Part shown: positions 1 through 7,912 of the stretch, piece by piece | Layout of the letters: every line of letters begins with the position of its first letter | How positions within the stretch are numbered: position 1 is the first letter of the stretch | Assembly (NCBI RefSeq): GCF_003634095.1 | Contig: NZ_RBIR01000001.1 | Coordinates: forward strand, 372,001-436,000 | Length of the DNA stretch: 64,000 bases | Source: Arthrobacter oryzae | GTDB lineage: Bacteria > Actinomycetota > Actinomycetes > Actinomycetales > Micrococcaceae | Direction: 5' to 3' | Notes under the pieces: generated by a model | The model's input: only the letters and a program-made list of their open reading frames with translations | Told to the model about the DNA's origin: nothing | Databases searched by the model: none | Position numbers and translations under genes: made by a program

Positions 1-257
1 TCGGCCTTGTGGTGGGCGCGACCGTGGGGTCCGCACTCACGGCGCTGGATCTCGATCTGGCGGCGGTCCGCGGACCGATCCTGGCCCCCGGCCTGGGTGC
101 CCAGGGGGCCACGCCCGCGGACCTGCGGCGCACGTTCGGCGCGGCATATCCCCAGGTCCTGGGCACCTCCAGCCGGGAGATTCTCGGGGCCGGACCGGGG
201 CTGACCGGCCTTCGGGATGCCGCGCGGCGCACCCTCGACGAGCTCCTCGCCGCCTGA
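1..257 (+). CDS. pyrF: Orotidine 5'-phosphate decarboxylase, C-terminal end (5' part outside window)
   Basis: Only the last 85 or so codons are present; the reading frame is open back to base 3, so the gene starts upstream of the window. The visible part opens with G-L-V-V-G-A-T-V-G, the strand and loop near the end of the TIM barrel in the longer (type 2) actinobacterial PyrF, followed by the PGLGAQGA phosphate-binding loop. The enzyme makes UMP from OMP in pyrimidine synthesis. The neighbour mihF-gmk downstream is the usual actinobacterial order, which supports the call. Confidence 0.85.
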   Translation, partial: GLVVGATVGSALTALDLDLAAVRGPILAPGLGAQGATPADLRRTFGAAYPQVLGTSSREILGAGPGLTGLRDAARRTLDELLAA

Positions 258-324
258 CAGCCACGCCCGGGCCGGCTGCGTCCGGCCCGGGACGCCGGCC
301 TTCCGTTTGCGCCCGGTTCCGGAC

Positions 325-356
325 CGGTTGCAACCGATTCGAAGCAGGTTGCAGCC
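325..356. promoter_or_regulatory. Two palindromic GGTTGCARCC boxes 21 bp apart
   Basis: A perfect 12-bp palindrome CGGTTGCAACCG lies at 325-336 and a near copy GGTTGCAGCC at 347-356. The centres are 21 bp apart, two helical turns, which would suit a dimeric DNA-binding protein. They sit in the 225-bp gap between pyrF and mihF, 50-80 bp upstream of the probable mihF -35 box. The bound protein is unknown. Confidence 0.3.
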
Positions 357-404
357 GGCCCCGGGCGCAGGTCTTCCTGATCCGGCGACGGCCGCAGATT
401 CCCA

Positions 405-434
405 TTGATTTCTGCCGCCGCCAGAAGGTAGGTT
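405..434 (+). promoter_or_regulatory. Probable promoter of mihF
   Basis: A -35 box TTGATT at 405-410 and a -10 box TAGGTT at 429-434 are separated by 18 bp. This would give a transcript start near 441 and a leader of about 40 nt before the mihF GTG. Assigned by eye from spacing and box similarity only. Confidence 0.45.
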
Positions 435-482
435 CAGGTCAAGGGCATGGGTGCCCCGTCCCGCCATGCAGGGAGGACTTCA

Positions 483-800
483 GTGAGTTTGAGACCCCTC
501 ACGCCGCAGGAGCGTTCCGACGCCCTACGCAAGGCCGCTGCCGCAAGGGCCACCAGGGCCGACGCCAAGGAGCGCCTCAAGTCCGGTGAGTTGACCATCG
601 CCAAAGTCATCAGTTCCGCGGAAACCGACGACGCCATTGCCCGCATGCGGATTGTCGAGCTGCTCGAAGCCCTGCCGGGGATCGGCAGGGTCCGTGCGGC
701 GGCCATCATGGAACAACTCGGCATCGCACAATCCAGGCGGGTCCGCGGCCTGGGAATCCACCAGCGTCGGGCGCTGGTAGATTTTATTGACGACAAGTAG
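483..800 (+). CDS. mihF: Integration host factor, actinobacterial type
   Basis: A 105-residue basic protein matching the actinobacterial integration host factor (mIHF/sIHF), a nucleoid-associated protein unrelated to HU/IHF of proteobacteria. The helix-two-turn-helix segment LPGIGRVRAAAIMEQLGI lies at residues 64-81 and is followed by a basic RRVRGLGIHQRR stretch that contacts DNA in the family. The start is taken as GTG 483 because GGAGG lies about 8 bases before it; an ATG at 447 has no such site. It sits between pyrF and gmk, as in most actinobacteria. Confidence 0.92.
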   Translation: MSLRPLTPQERSDALRKAAAARATRADAKERLKSGELTIAKVISSAETDDAIARMRIVELLEALPGIGRVRAAAIMEQLGIAQSRRVRGLGIHQRRALVDFIDDK

Positions 801-839
801 TTCGCTCCGCCGAGCTGCCCCCACCGCCCAAAGGAATAT

Positions 840-1412
840 GTGAGCAAGAAACCGGGACTGACAGTCCTCGCCGGCCCGACGGCTGTTGGCAAAGGCACCG
901 TGTCCACCTACATCCGGGACAACTACCCCGGCGTCTGGCTGTCCGTATCCGCCACGACCCGCCCGCCGCGCCCGGGGGAGCAGGATGGCACCCACTATTT
1001 CTTCAAGTCAGCCGAGGAATTCGATTCCCTGGTCGAAAACGGCGAACTGCTCGAGTGGGCCGTGGTCCACGGCCAGAACCGCTACGGCACGCTGCGCAGC
1101 ACGGTGGACGCCGCCATCGCCGAGGGCCGCTCAGTGCTGTTGGAGATTGACCTGCAGGGCGCCCGGCAGGTCAAGGAGGCCGTACCGGACGCCCAGTTTG
1201 TGTTCCTGGCGCCCCCGAGCTGGGACGAAATGGTCCGCCGGCTGGTCGGCCGCGGCACGGAAAGCGCCGAAGAACAGCAGCAGCGGCTGGAAACCGCTAA
1301 ACTAGAACTTGCCGCTGAACCGGAGTTCGACCACACCGTCATCAATGATGACGTTCGACGGGCAGCGGACGAGCTTGTTTCACTCATGGGGCTGACCCCG
1401 AACCCGCGCTAG
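840..1412 (+). CDS. gmk: Guanylate kinase
   Basis: 190 residues, the normal length. It phosphorylates GMP to GDP with ATP. The P-loop GPTAVGKGT is at residues 12-20, the GMP-binding segment with TTRPPRPGE at 39-47 and HYFF at 52-55, and LEIDLQGA at 101-108. The start is GTG 840, about 40 bases after mihF, so the two are probably co-transcribed. Confidence 0.96.
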   Translation: MSKKPGLTVLAGPTAVGKGTVSTYIRDNYPGVWLSVSATTRPPRPGEQDGTHYFFKSAEEFDSLVENGELLEWAVVHGQNRYGTLRSTVDAAIAEGRSVLLEIDLQGARQVKEAVPDAQFVFLAPPSWDEMVRRLVGRGTESAEEQQQRLETAKLELAAEPEFDHTVINDDVRRAADELVSLMGLTPNPR

Positions 1413-1451
1413 GCGCCGGGACGCACCGGCCCGTTAGAATTTGGAGAATTC

Positions 1452-1712
1452 GTGTCCACGAACCTTGAAGGCATCATCAACCCGCCGATCGACGAGCTCT
1501 TGAAGGCCGCCGACTCGAAGTACGGACTGGTGATTTTCGGTGCCAAGCGCGCACGCCAGATCAACGCGTACTACGCCCAGCTTCACGAGGGCCTGTTTGA
1601 GTACGTCGGCCCGCTGGTCGACACCAAGCTGAACGAGAAGTCCCTCTCGATCGCCCTGCGCGAGATCAACGAAGGCAAGCTCGTTTCCACGCCGATCGAA
1701 GCCGCAGAGTAA
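1452..1712 (+). CDS. rpoZ: DNA-directed RNA polymerase omega subunit
   Basis: 86 residues, typical for actinobacterial omega, which helps fold and assemble beta-prime into core RNA polymerase. The INPPIDELL start, the [18 protein letters not shown] core and the C-terminal [11 protein letters not shown] are all recognisable. GTG 1452 follows GGAGAA at about 1443. It is 39 bases after gmk, in the conserved gmk-rpoZ-coaBC order. Confidence 0.95.
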   Translation: MSTNLEGIINPPIDELLKAADSKYGLVIFGAKRARQINAYYAQLHEGLFEYVGPLVDTKLNEKSLSIALREINEGKLVSTPIEAAE

Positions 1713-1764
1713 TTCCCTTCACGGGAAGAGCAAAGTAAACAGACTGCCTGTTGACGGAGATCAC

Positions 1765-3063
1765 GTGCGCATAGTCCTCGGAGTCGGGGGAGGGATTGCC
1801 GCCTACAAGGTGGCGTCGCTCCTCCGGCTTTTTACTGAAGCCGGCCATGACGTCACGGTCATCCCCACCGAGGCAGCCACCCGGTTCGTCGGCGTTGCCA
1901 CCTGGGAGGCCCTTTCCGGTCACCCGGTCAGCAACAGCGTTTTCGACGCCGTCCACACCGTCAACCATGTCCGCCTCGGCCACGAGGCCGAGCTGATCGT
2001 CGTGGCGCCGGCCACCGCCGACCTGTTGGCCCGCGCGGCCAGCGGCCAGGCCGATGACCTCCTCACGAACACCCTGCTGATGGCCGGCGACTGCCCGGTG
2101 CTCATGGCCCCGGCAATGCACACCGAAATGTGGCAGCACCCGGCCACCCAGGCCAACGTCGAAACCCTGCGCAGCCGGGGCGTCACCGTGCTGGAACCCG
2201 CCAGTGGACGGCTGACTGGCGCCGACTCCGGTCCCGGTCGCTTGCCCGAGCCGGAAGCCATCTTCACCGCCGCAATGGCCCTCGCCGGAGCGTCTGCCGT
2301 TCGGTCGGCCCCGGCCGGCGCGGACGTGGAGCCGGACACGGGCCAGGCCGAGGCCGGGCCCTCCGTGGTCCGCCCCCTCGCCGGGCTCACTGTCACTATC
2401 AGCGCCGGGGGCACCCGTGAGCCGCTGGACCCGGTCCGGTTCCTGGGGAACCGTTCCTCCGGCAAGCAGGGCGTCGCCCTCGCCGCCGCTGCCCGCGACG
2501 CCGGCGCCCGCGTCCGGCTGCTCGCAGCCCACATGGAAGTGCCGGCGCCCGACGGCGTCGAGCTCCTCCGGGTCGAAACCGCCCTGGAACTGCGCAAGGC
2601 AGCGCTGCACGCGGCAGCCGACTCCGACGTCGTCATCATGGCCGCCGCGGTTGCGGACTTCCGCCCGGCGGACGTCTCGGGCACCAAGATCAAGAAGCGC
2701 GACGACGTCGCGGACCCTGTAATCAACCTCGTGCGCAACCCGGACATCCTGCGTGAGCTTGTCGAGGTCCGGGACGCGGCCTCCAGGACCCAGCTGATCG
2801 TCGGCTTCGCGGCCGAGACCGGCGACGCCGGCGGCGACGTGCTGGACTATGCCCGGGACAAGCTGCACAGGAAGGCCTGTGACCTGCTGGTGGTCAACCA
2901 GGTGGGCCGGGACAAGGTCTTTGGTGAAGACACCAATTCCGTAGTCATCCTTTCCCGCACCGGCTCCGAACCCCAAGAGGCGTCGGGTTCCAAATCCGAC
3001 GTCGCGGCTGCGGTGATCGATCGGATCAGCGCCGAGCTGAGCCGGGTTGTCCCGCCGGCGTAG
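1765..3063 (+). CDS. coaBC: Bifunctional phosphopantothenoylcysteine decarboxylase/phosphopantothenate-cysteine ligase
   Basis: 432 residues with both halves of the coenzyme A enzyme. The CoaC flavoprotein half (about 1-175) has the GVGGGIAAYK start, the conserved His73 in NHVRLGHEAEL, APATAD at 81-86 and MAPAMHTEMW at 114-123. The CoaB half (about 205-432) begins with ISAGGTREPLDPVRFLGNRS around 212-231 and carries the lysine-rich TKIKK segment. An Ala/Gly/Pro-rich linker at about 172-204 separates them. GTG 1765 starts the flavodoxin fold directly. Confidence 0.95.
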   Translation: MRIVLGVGGGIAAYKVASLLRLFTEAGHDVTVIPTEAATRFVGVATWEALSGHPVSNSVFDAVHTVNHVRLGHEAELIVVAPATADLLARAASGQADDLLTNTLLMAGDCPVLMAPAMHTEMWQHPATQANVETLRSRGVTVLEPASGRLTGADSGPGRLPEPEAIFTAAMALAGASAVRSAPAGADVEPDTGQAEAGPSVVRPLAGLTVTISAGGTREPLDPVRFLGNRSSGKQGVALAAAARDAGARVRLLAAHMEVPAPDGVELLRVETALELRKAALHAAADSDVVIMAAAVADFRPADVSGTKIKKRDDVADPVINLVRNPDILRELVEVRDAASRTQLIVGFAAETGDAGGDVLDYARDKLHRKACDLLVVNQVGRDKVFGEDTNSVVILSRTGSEPQEASGSKSDVAAAVIDRISAELSRVVPPA

Positions 3064-3141
3064 GCCCGGCGTAACCAACGTCTCCTTAGCATGGGGACAC
3101 ACGCCGCCGGACGTCCGTTTTCCAACCAGTAAGGTAGTTGA

Positions 3142-4377
3142 GTGACTTTACCGCTGCACATCCCCGACTTTCACGGGTCTACGCCCGCCGCGCTCCGGCT
3201 CTTCACCTCCGAGTCGGTGACTGAAGGCCACCCCGACAAGATTTGCGACCAGATCAGCGATGCGATCCTCGACGCCCTGCTCGACAAGGACCCGGAGTCG
3301 CGGGTTGCCGTGGAGACGCTGGCCACCACCGGTCTGGTGCATGTCGCCGGCGAGGTCACCACGGACGCCTACGTCGAGATCCCGCAGATCGTCCGGGAGA
3401 CCATCCTGGGCATCGGATACGACTCGTCGGCCAACGGCTTTGACGGCGCCCGGTGCGGGGTATCAGTCTCCATCGGCCAGCAGTCCAACGACATCGCCGG
3501 CGGCGTGTTCAACTCGCTCGAAGCCCGCGAAGGGCGCCAGGAGGACGACTACGACCTCCAGGGCGCCGGCGACCAGGGCCTCATGTTCGGCTATGCCAGC
3601 GACGAGACCCCCTCCTACATGCCCGTGCCGATCTGGCTCGCGCACCGGCTCTCCGAACGCCTCACCGAGGTCCGCAAGAACGGCGAACTGTCCTACCTGC
3701 GCCCGGACGGCAAGACCCAGGTCACAGTGGGTTACGACGGCGACCGCCCGGTGTCGGTCGAGACCGTGGTCATCTCCAGCCAGCACGCCGAGGGCACAAG
3801 CCTGGACCGGCTCCGGGCCGATCTCGCCGCGCACGTGGTGGAACCGGTCATGGCGCTGTCCAACCTGGACATCTCGCGTACCCGCAACATCCTGAATCCG
3901 GCCGGTGCCTTCGTCATCGGCGGCCCGGTGGGGGATGCGGGACTGACTGGCCGCAAGATCATCGTCGACACCTACGGCGGCATGGCCCGCCACGGCGGCG
4001 GTGCGTTCTCCGGCAAGGATCCGTCCAAGGTTGACCGCTCGGCCGCATACGCCATGCGCTGGGTCGCCAAGAATGTGGTGGCCGCCGGCCTCGCCAAGCG
4101 CGCCGAAATCCAGATCGCCTACGCGATCGGACAGGCCCGCCCGGTCGGAACCTACGTTGAGACGTTCGGCACTGAAACGGTCGACCCGGCCCGCATCAGC
4201 GCGGCGATCGCCGAGATCTTCGACCTCCGCCCGCGCGCCATCATCGACGCCCTAGACCTCAAGCGGCCGATCTACGCGAAGACGGCCGCCCACGGTCACT
4301 TCGGCCGCGAGGATCCGGACTTCACCTGGGAACGCCTGGACCGGGTGGACGAGCTGAAGGCGTTCTTCAACGCCTAG
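3142..4377 (+). CDS. metK: S-adenosylmethionine synthetase
   Basis: 411 residues; makes SAM from methionine and ATP. GHPDK is at residues 29-33, the [12 protein letters not shown] loop near 142 and [16 protein letters not shown] at 285-300. GTG 3142 gives an N terminus some 10 residues longer than many homologues. A TAAGGT box at 3129-3134 lies 7 bases upstream, so a leaderless transcript beginning at the start codon is possible. No SAM riboswitch fits in the 78-bp gap before it. Confidence 0.96.
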   Translation: MTLPLHIPDFHGSTPAALRLFTSESVTEGHPDKICDQISDAILDALLDKDPESRVAVETLATTGLVHVAGEVTTDAYVEIPQIVRETILGIGYDSSANGFDGARCGVSVSIGQQSNDIAGGVFNSLEAREGRQEDDYDLQGAGDQGLMFGYASDETPSYMPVPIWLAHRLSERLTEVRKNGELSYLRPDGKTQVTVGYDGDRPVSVETVVISSQHAEGTSLDRLRADLAAHVVEPVMALSNLDISRTRNILNPAGAFVIGGPVGDAGLTGRKIIVDTYGGMARHGGGAFSGKDPSKVDRSAAYAMRWVAKNVVAAGLAKRAEIQIAYAIGQARPVGTYVETFGTETVDPARISAAIAEIFDLRPRAIIDALDLKRPIYAKTAAHGHFGREDPDFTWERLDRVDELKAFFNA

Positions 4378-4542
4378 GCCCGGGACCGAGCGGTGCTCCT
4401 GAGACTGTTTTGGCAGCGCTTCACGCCGGCACAGGCCCCTGACGGCCTAGGCTTTGCGGCTCAGGTTTCTGCCGGCAGAGTTTCGGCGTCGCGGGTCGTC
4501 CCAAGGCTGACGGCTAGTTTTGTCAGAGCCCTGTGATCTGCT

Positions 4543-4574
4543 GTAGCCAGGCCGCCTCCCGGCGGCCTGGCTAC
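4543..4574. terminator. 14-bp perfect hairpin after metK
   Basis: Arms 4543-4556 and 4561-4574 are perfect inverted repeats with a 4-base TCCC loop. There is no strong T run on the plus strand. It lies in the 312-bp gap between metK and priA and is the only notable structure there; the call as metK terminator is by position. Confidence 0.6.
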
Positions 4575-4689
4575 TTGCCGTTTGGCTCCCGTTCCCGGAC
4601 GGAGACTCCGGTGAGCCGTGGTCAGTGGCGCAGAGTGCGTGGTCTAGTGTGAACCGATGTCGAACCGATCCGGAGGGGAGGTGCCAGCC

Positions 4690-6909
4690 GTGAGTCCTCA
4701 GCGTTCCGGTAGCGTGCACGGGGAACCCCAGCAGCTTTCCCTGCTCCAGGGTTTTCCCGCTACCACCGCGCGGATGGCCGGACCGGCCCTTGCCGGGGAC
4801 CTGCCAGTGGCCCGGGTGCTGATCGAATCCTCGCTGCCGCACCTGGACCGCCCCTTCGACTACAGCGTGCCAGCCGCCCTTGACGCCGAGGCCCAGCCCG
4901 GCGTCAGGGTCAAGGTCAAGTTCAATGGGCAGGAACTGGCGGGCTACCTGCTGGAACGTGTGGCGAATTCGGACGCCGGTCACCCCCTGGTACCCCTACA
5001 CAAAGTGATATCGCCCGTCCCGGTCCTGACCCCTGCGGTGGCCGAACTTGCCGGCCGCATCGCCGCGCGCTACGCAGGAACCGTCAGCGATGTCCTGCGG
5101 GTCGCCGTGCCGCCGCGGATGGCAAAACTCGAAAAGGAGTTCGCTCCCGGCGGCCGCCTCGACCCTGAGCTGTTTGGTGCTGAGTTGCCGGGTGCCGAGG
5201 TCGGTTCTGAGGAGATTGGTTCTGCGACCCATGCGTCGATTCAGCCGGCCGCCGCGGGCAGCGCCTGGGCCTCGTACCGCAACGGGCCCGCCTTCCTCGC
5301 CCATCTCGGTGCGGGGGAGTCTCCCCGGGCCGTGCTGACGGCGCTGCAGGGGTACGGTCCTGGCGGCTGGCCGCGGCTGGTCGCCGAGGCTGTGGCGGCG
5401 GTACGCCTGTCCGGCCGCGGCGCCGTCGTGGTGGTGCCCGACTACCGTGACCTTGACCGGGTGGAGTCGGCCCTCCTGGATGTCCTTCCTGCCGGCGACG
5501 TCGCCCGGCTGACCGCGGACGACGGCCAGACGCCGCGCTACCGCAGTTTCCTGCGCCTGCTCAGCGGCGCCGCCGGGGTCGCAGTGGGCACCCGGTCCGC
5601 GGCGTACGCGCCGGTGCAAAATCTCGGGCTCGTGGTCTGCTGGGATGATGGCGACGACCTCCACATCGAACAACGCTCCCCGTACGCGCACTCCCGCGAG
5701 GTCCTGCTGCTCCGTGCCGGCCAGGAGGGGGCCGCGTGCCTGCTCGCCGCCCACTCGCGCAGCACCGAGTCCGAGCGGCTGGTGGCCTCCGGCTGGGCGC
5801 GGGCCGTCGACGCGGAGCGAACCGTCGTTCGCCGGACCGTCCCGCGGGTGCTGAACACAGCCGACAGCTTCGAACTCGAACACGACCCGCTTGCCCGCAT
5901 CGCCCGCCTCCCCGGCGCCGCGTGGCGGGCTGCCAAAGAAGGCCTGGAACGTGGCCCGGTCCTGGTCCAGGTGGCCCGCGCCGGCTACGCCCCCTCGCTG
6001 GTGTGTGAAAACTGCCGGGAACCGGCGCGTTGCACTGCCTGCAGCGGGCCGCTGGCGATCGCCGGTCCCAGTGGCGGCAGCGCTTCCGTGCCGCAGTGCC
6101 GCTGGTGCTCGGCGCCGGCCCCGGCATGGCGCTGCGGCACGTGCAACGGTGTGCGGTTGCGGCGCGGCGCCGCGGGAGCCCTGCGCACGGCGGAGGAGCT
6201 GGGCCGGGCGTTTCCGGGAAAGCCGGTCATCACGTCCTCGGGGGACCAGGTTAAGGCCACCGTTCCGGATGCGAAGGCCCTGGTGGTGGCTACCGTGGGG
6301 GCCGAGCCGGTGGCGGCCCGCGGGTACGCCGCGGCCCTGTTGCTGGACGGCGACTCGCTGCTGCGCCGGGAAAACCTGAGGGCCGGCGAGGACGCGGTCC
6401 GCCGCTGGTTCAACGCTGCCGCTCTGGTGCGGCCGGCACCCGACGGCGGCCTGGTGGTCATTACCGCCGACGACGCCGCGGGCGTCGGCGCCCTGCTGCG
6501 CTGGGATCCGGCCGGGTATGCCAGCCGGGAACTGGCCCTGCGTCAGGAGCTGGAGTTGCCGCCCGCCGTGCGCGTCGCGTCCGTCACCGGCGGCAGGACC
6601 GCCGTCGGACATTTCACTGAGGCCGTGCAACAGCGGCTGGCGGCGCAGGGAATCGTGCTGCGGGTGGCCGGGCCAGCGCCCGTCGTGCTGCCGGCGGCTG
6701 CGGGGCCGGGACGACCGGCGTCACGGGACCTGTCTTCACGTGATTCCTCGCCGCGGGATTCCGGCGAGGAGGTCCGGACACTGCTGTTCATCCCCTATGC
6801 CCGGGCCGCGGAGGTCACGGCCGTCCTGCGGGCCGTCAAATCGGCAGCGGCAGCCAAGCGCAGTGATGACCCGGTGCAGTTGCGCCTCGACGGCGTGGAC
6901 GTCCTCTAG
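4690..6909 (+). CDS. priA: Primosomal protein N' (PriA), helicase-inactive actinobacterial form
   Basis: 739 residues from GTG 4690, chosen because GGAGGGGAGG at 4671-4680 is correctly spaced; an in-frame ATG at 4657 lies upstream of that site. An N-terminal 3' DNA-binding domain (VARVLIESSLPHLDRPFDY) leads into a degraded helicase: where PriA normally has a Walker A GxTGSGKT there is only ESPRAVLTALQG, and DEEH is replaced by WDDGDD. Eight zinc-binding cysteines remain at 439, 442, 448, 451, 470, 473, 482 and 485. Actinobacterial PriA proteins are known to lack the ATP site, so it probably loads the primosome without unwinding. Confidence 0.9.
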   Translation: MSPQRSGSVHGEPQQLSLLQGFPATTARMAGPALAGDLPVARVLIESSLPHLDRPFDYSVPAALDAEAQPGVRVKVKFNGQELAGYLLERVANSDAGHPLVPLHKVISPVPVLTPAVAELAGRIAARYAGTVSDVLRVAVPPRMAKLEKEFAPGGRLDPELFGAELPGAEVGSEEIGSATHASIQPAAAGSAWASYRNGPAFLAHLGAGESPRAVLTALQGYGPGGWPRLVAEAVAAVRLSGRGAVVVVPDYRDLDRVESALLDVLPAGDVARLTADDGQTPRYRSFLRLLSGAAGVAVGTRSAAYAPVQNLGLVVCWDDGDDLHIEQRSPYAHSREVLLLRAGQEGAACLLAAHSRSTESERLVASGWARAVDAERTVVRRTVPRVLNTADSFELEHDPLARIARLPGAAWRAAKEGLERGPVLVQVARAGYAPSLVCENCREPARCTACSGPLAIAGPSGGSASVPQCRWCSAPAPAWRCGTCNGVRLRRGAAGALRTAEELGRAFPGKPVITSSGDQVKATVPDAKALVVATVGAEPVAARGYAAALLLDGDSLLRRENLRAGEDAVRRWFNAAALVRPAPDGGLVVITADDAAGVGALLRWDPAGYASRELALRQELELPPAVRVASVTGGRTAVGHFTEAVQQRLAAQGIVLRVAGPAPVVLPAAAGPGRPASRDLSSRDSSPRDSGEEVRTLLFIPYARAAEVTAVLRAVKSAAAAKRSDDPVQLRLDGVDVL

Positions 6910-6948
6910 GACATTCCCGGCGTGCCGGCGCGTCGGTGCGTCGGCGCA

Positions 6949-7020
6949 CCCGGCGTCCCCGGCGTGCCCGGCGTGCCCGGTGTGCCCGGTGTGCCCGGTG
7001 TCCCCGGTGTCCCCGTTGTG
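6949..7020. repeat. Tandem 9-bp repeat, 8 copies
   Basis: Eight consecutive 9-base units of the form CCCGGYGTS run from 6949 to 7020; only the last (CCCGTTGTG) departs from the pattern. The unit length is a multiple of three, so one frame reads as a G-V-P repeat, but there is no credible gene around it. It lies 40 bases after priA and directly before the hairpin array. Confidence 0.9.
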
Positions 7021-7065
7021 CTTCCCGACGCCGAGGCTACGAAACCTGGGTCCGCATACTGGCGG

Positions 7066-7122
7066 CCATTCGCCGCAGATGGCCGGTATGAGGCTCCTTT
7101 TCCGGCCATCTGTGGCAAATGG
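7066..7122. repeat. Hairpin module 1 of the array
   Basis: Arms 7066-7085 and 7103-7122 are 20-base inverted repeats matching at 18 positions. The loop is 17 bases and begins GTATGAGG, as in the other four modules. Confidence 0.85.
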
Positions 7123-7216
7123 GTGCTCGGCGACTCCTGAATCGCGGGCCTTCGTGGCGAATGGGTGCTCGTGGCTCGTGTCTTGCGGGCATTCGTGGCA
7201 GATGGGTGTCCGGCGT

Positions 7217-7273
7217 CCATTCGCCGAAGATGGCCGGTATGAGGCTCGTATTGCGGCCATCTGTGGCGAATGG
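7217..7273. repeat. Hairpin module 2 of the array
   Basis: Arms 7217-7236 and 7254-7273. This is the best preserved module: the arms pair throughout apart from the central GA/GT positions. The loop is 17 bases. Confidence 0.85.
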
Positions 7274-7409
7274 GTGCCGGGCGGGTTCTGTGCTGCGGCC
7301 CTCTGTGGTCAACGGGTGCTCGACGACGCCTGAATCGCGGCCCTAGGTGGCGGATGGGTGCTCGTGGCTCGTGTCCCGCGGGCCTTCGTGGCAGATGGGT
7401 GTCCGGCGG

Positions 7410-7466
7410 CCATTTGCCGAAGATGGCCGGTATGAGGCTTGTATTGCGGCCATCTGTGGCAAATGG
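7410..7466. repeat. Hairpin module 3 of the array
   Basis: Arms 7410-7429 and 7447-7466. Both outer arms carry a T/A change (CATTTG with CAAATG) relative to module 2, so pairing is kept by a compensating change. Confidence 0.85.
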
Positions 7467-7560
7467 GTGCTCGACGACGCCTGAATCGCGGGCCTTCGTG
7501 GCGGATGGGTGCTCGTGGCTCGTGTCCTGCGGGCCTTCGTGGCAGATGGGTGTCCGGCGG

Positions 7561-7629
7561 CCATTCGCCGAAGATTCGCCGAAGATGGCCGGTATGAGAT
7601 TTCGTATTGCGGCCATCTGTGGCAAATGG
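7561..7629. repeat. Hairpin module 4 of the array, with an internal duplication
   Basis: The left arm (7561-7591) contains an 11-12 base tandem duplication of ATTCGCCGAAG. The right arm is 7610-7629. The pairing core is intact and the extra copy lies in the outer part of the left arm. Confidence 0.8.
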
Positions 7630-7723
7630 CTGCTCGGCGACTCCTGAATCGCGGGCGTTCGTGGCGAATAGGTGCTCGACGCCTCCTGAACTGCGGCCCT
7701 ATGTGGCAGAAGTGTCCGGCCGG

Positions 7724-7780
7724 CCATTCGCCGAAGATGGCCGGAATGAGGCTCGTATTGCGGCCATCTGTGGCACATGG
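7724..7780. repeat. Hairpin module 5 of the array
   Basis: Arms 7724-7743 and 7761-7780 with a 17-base loop beginning GAATGAGG. This is the last module before the array decays near 7800 into a C8 run at about 7820. Confidence 0.85.
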
Positions 7781-7912
7781 GTGCCGGCCGGTCCGGTGTT
7801 GCGGCCCTCGGCGGCTCCTGGCCCCCCCCGGCATCCCGTTCCCGCTGCGTGGCCGGCGCGGAGTGGATCGCGCCGGCCACTGGAAGCCGTTCCGGCTATG
7901 AACGGCCGTGAA

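Larger units (their letters stand above)
7060..7810. repeat. Array of hairpin and GTGGCRRATGGGTG repeats between convergent genes
   Basis: About 750 bp is built from variants of one core, T(C/T)GTGGC(A/G)(A/G)ATGGGTG, recognisable about 14 times in direct orientation (near 7111, 7152, 7193, 7261, 7303, 7345, 7385, 7454, 7496, 7536, 7617, 7658, 7700, 7768) and five times in inverted orientation. A higher-order unit of roughly 150-190 bp repeats about five times: hairpin module, CTCGRCGACKCCTGAATCGC, a core followed by GCTCGTGGCTCGTGTC, then a core followed by TCCGGCGGC. Open frames across it change with each repeat and have no gene features. It lies between the 3' ends of priA and the glycosyltransferase. 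Confidence 0.9.

Noticed and set aside
1666-3102. Very long antisense frames opposite coaBC and other GC-rich genes (also opposite leuS, priA, glpD)
   Set aside because: They are typical shadows in high-GC DNA: Gly/Arg/Val-biased, no starts with ribosome binding sites, and the opposite strand carries a well-defined gene.
3064-3141. SAM riboswitch before metK
   Set aside because: The gap is 78 bp and shows no SAM-I, SAM-II or SAM-IV-like conserved core.
4447-4983. Minus-strand open frame overlapping the metK-priA gap
   Set aside because: It lies mostly on the complement of priA, has no ribosome binding site and no recognisable features.
7060-7810. Repeat array as a CRISPR
   Set aside because: Units are of unequal length, occur in both orientations and form hairpins of 57 bp; there are no unique spacers of constant length and no cas genes.
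7815-7830. C8 run as a phase-variation switch
   Set aside because: The run lies outside any gene, about 85 bp beyond the glycosyltransferase stop, so slippage would not alter a protein.
6906-7901. Long open frames across the repeat array on both strands
   Set aside because: They follow the repeat period, change frame between copies, have biased repeat-derived composition and no ribosome binding sites; no family features.
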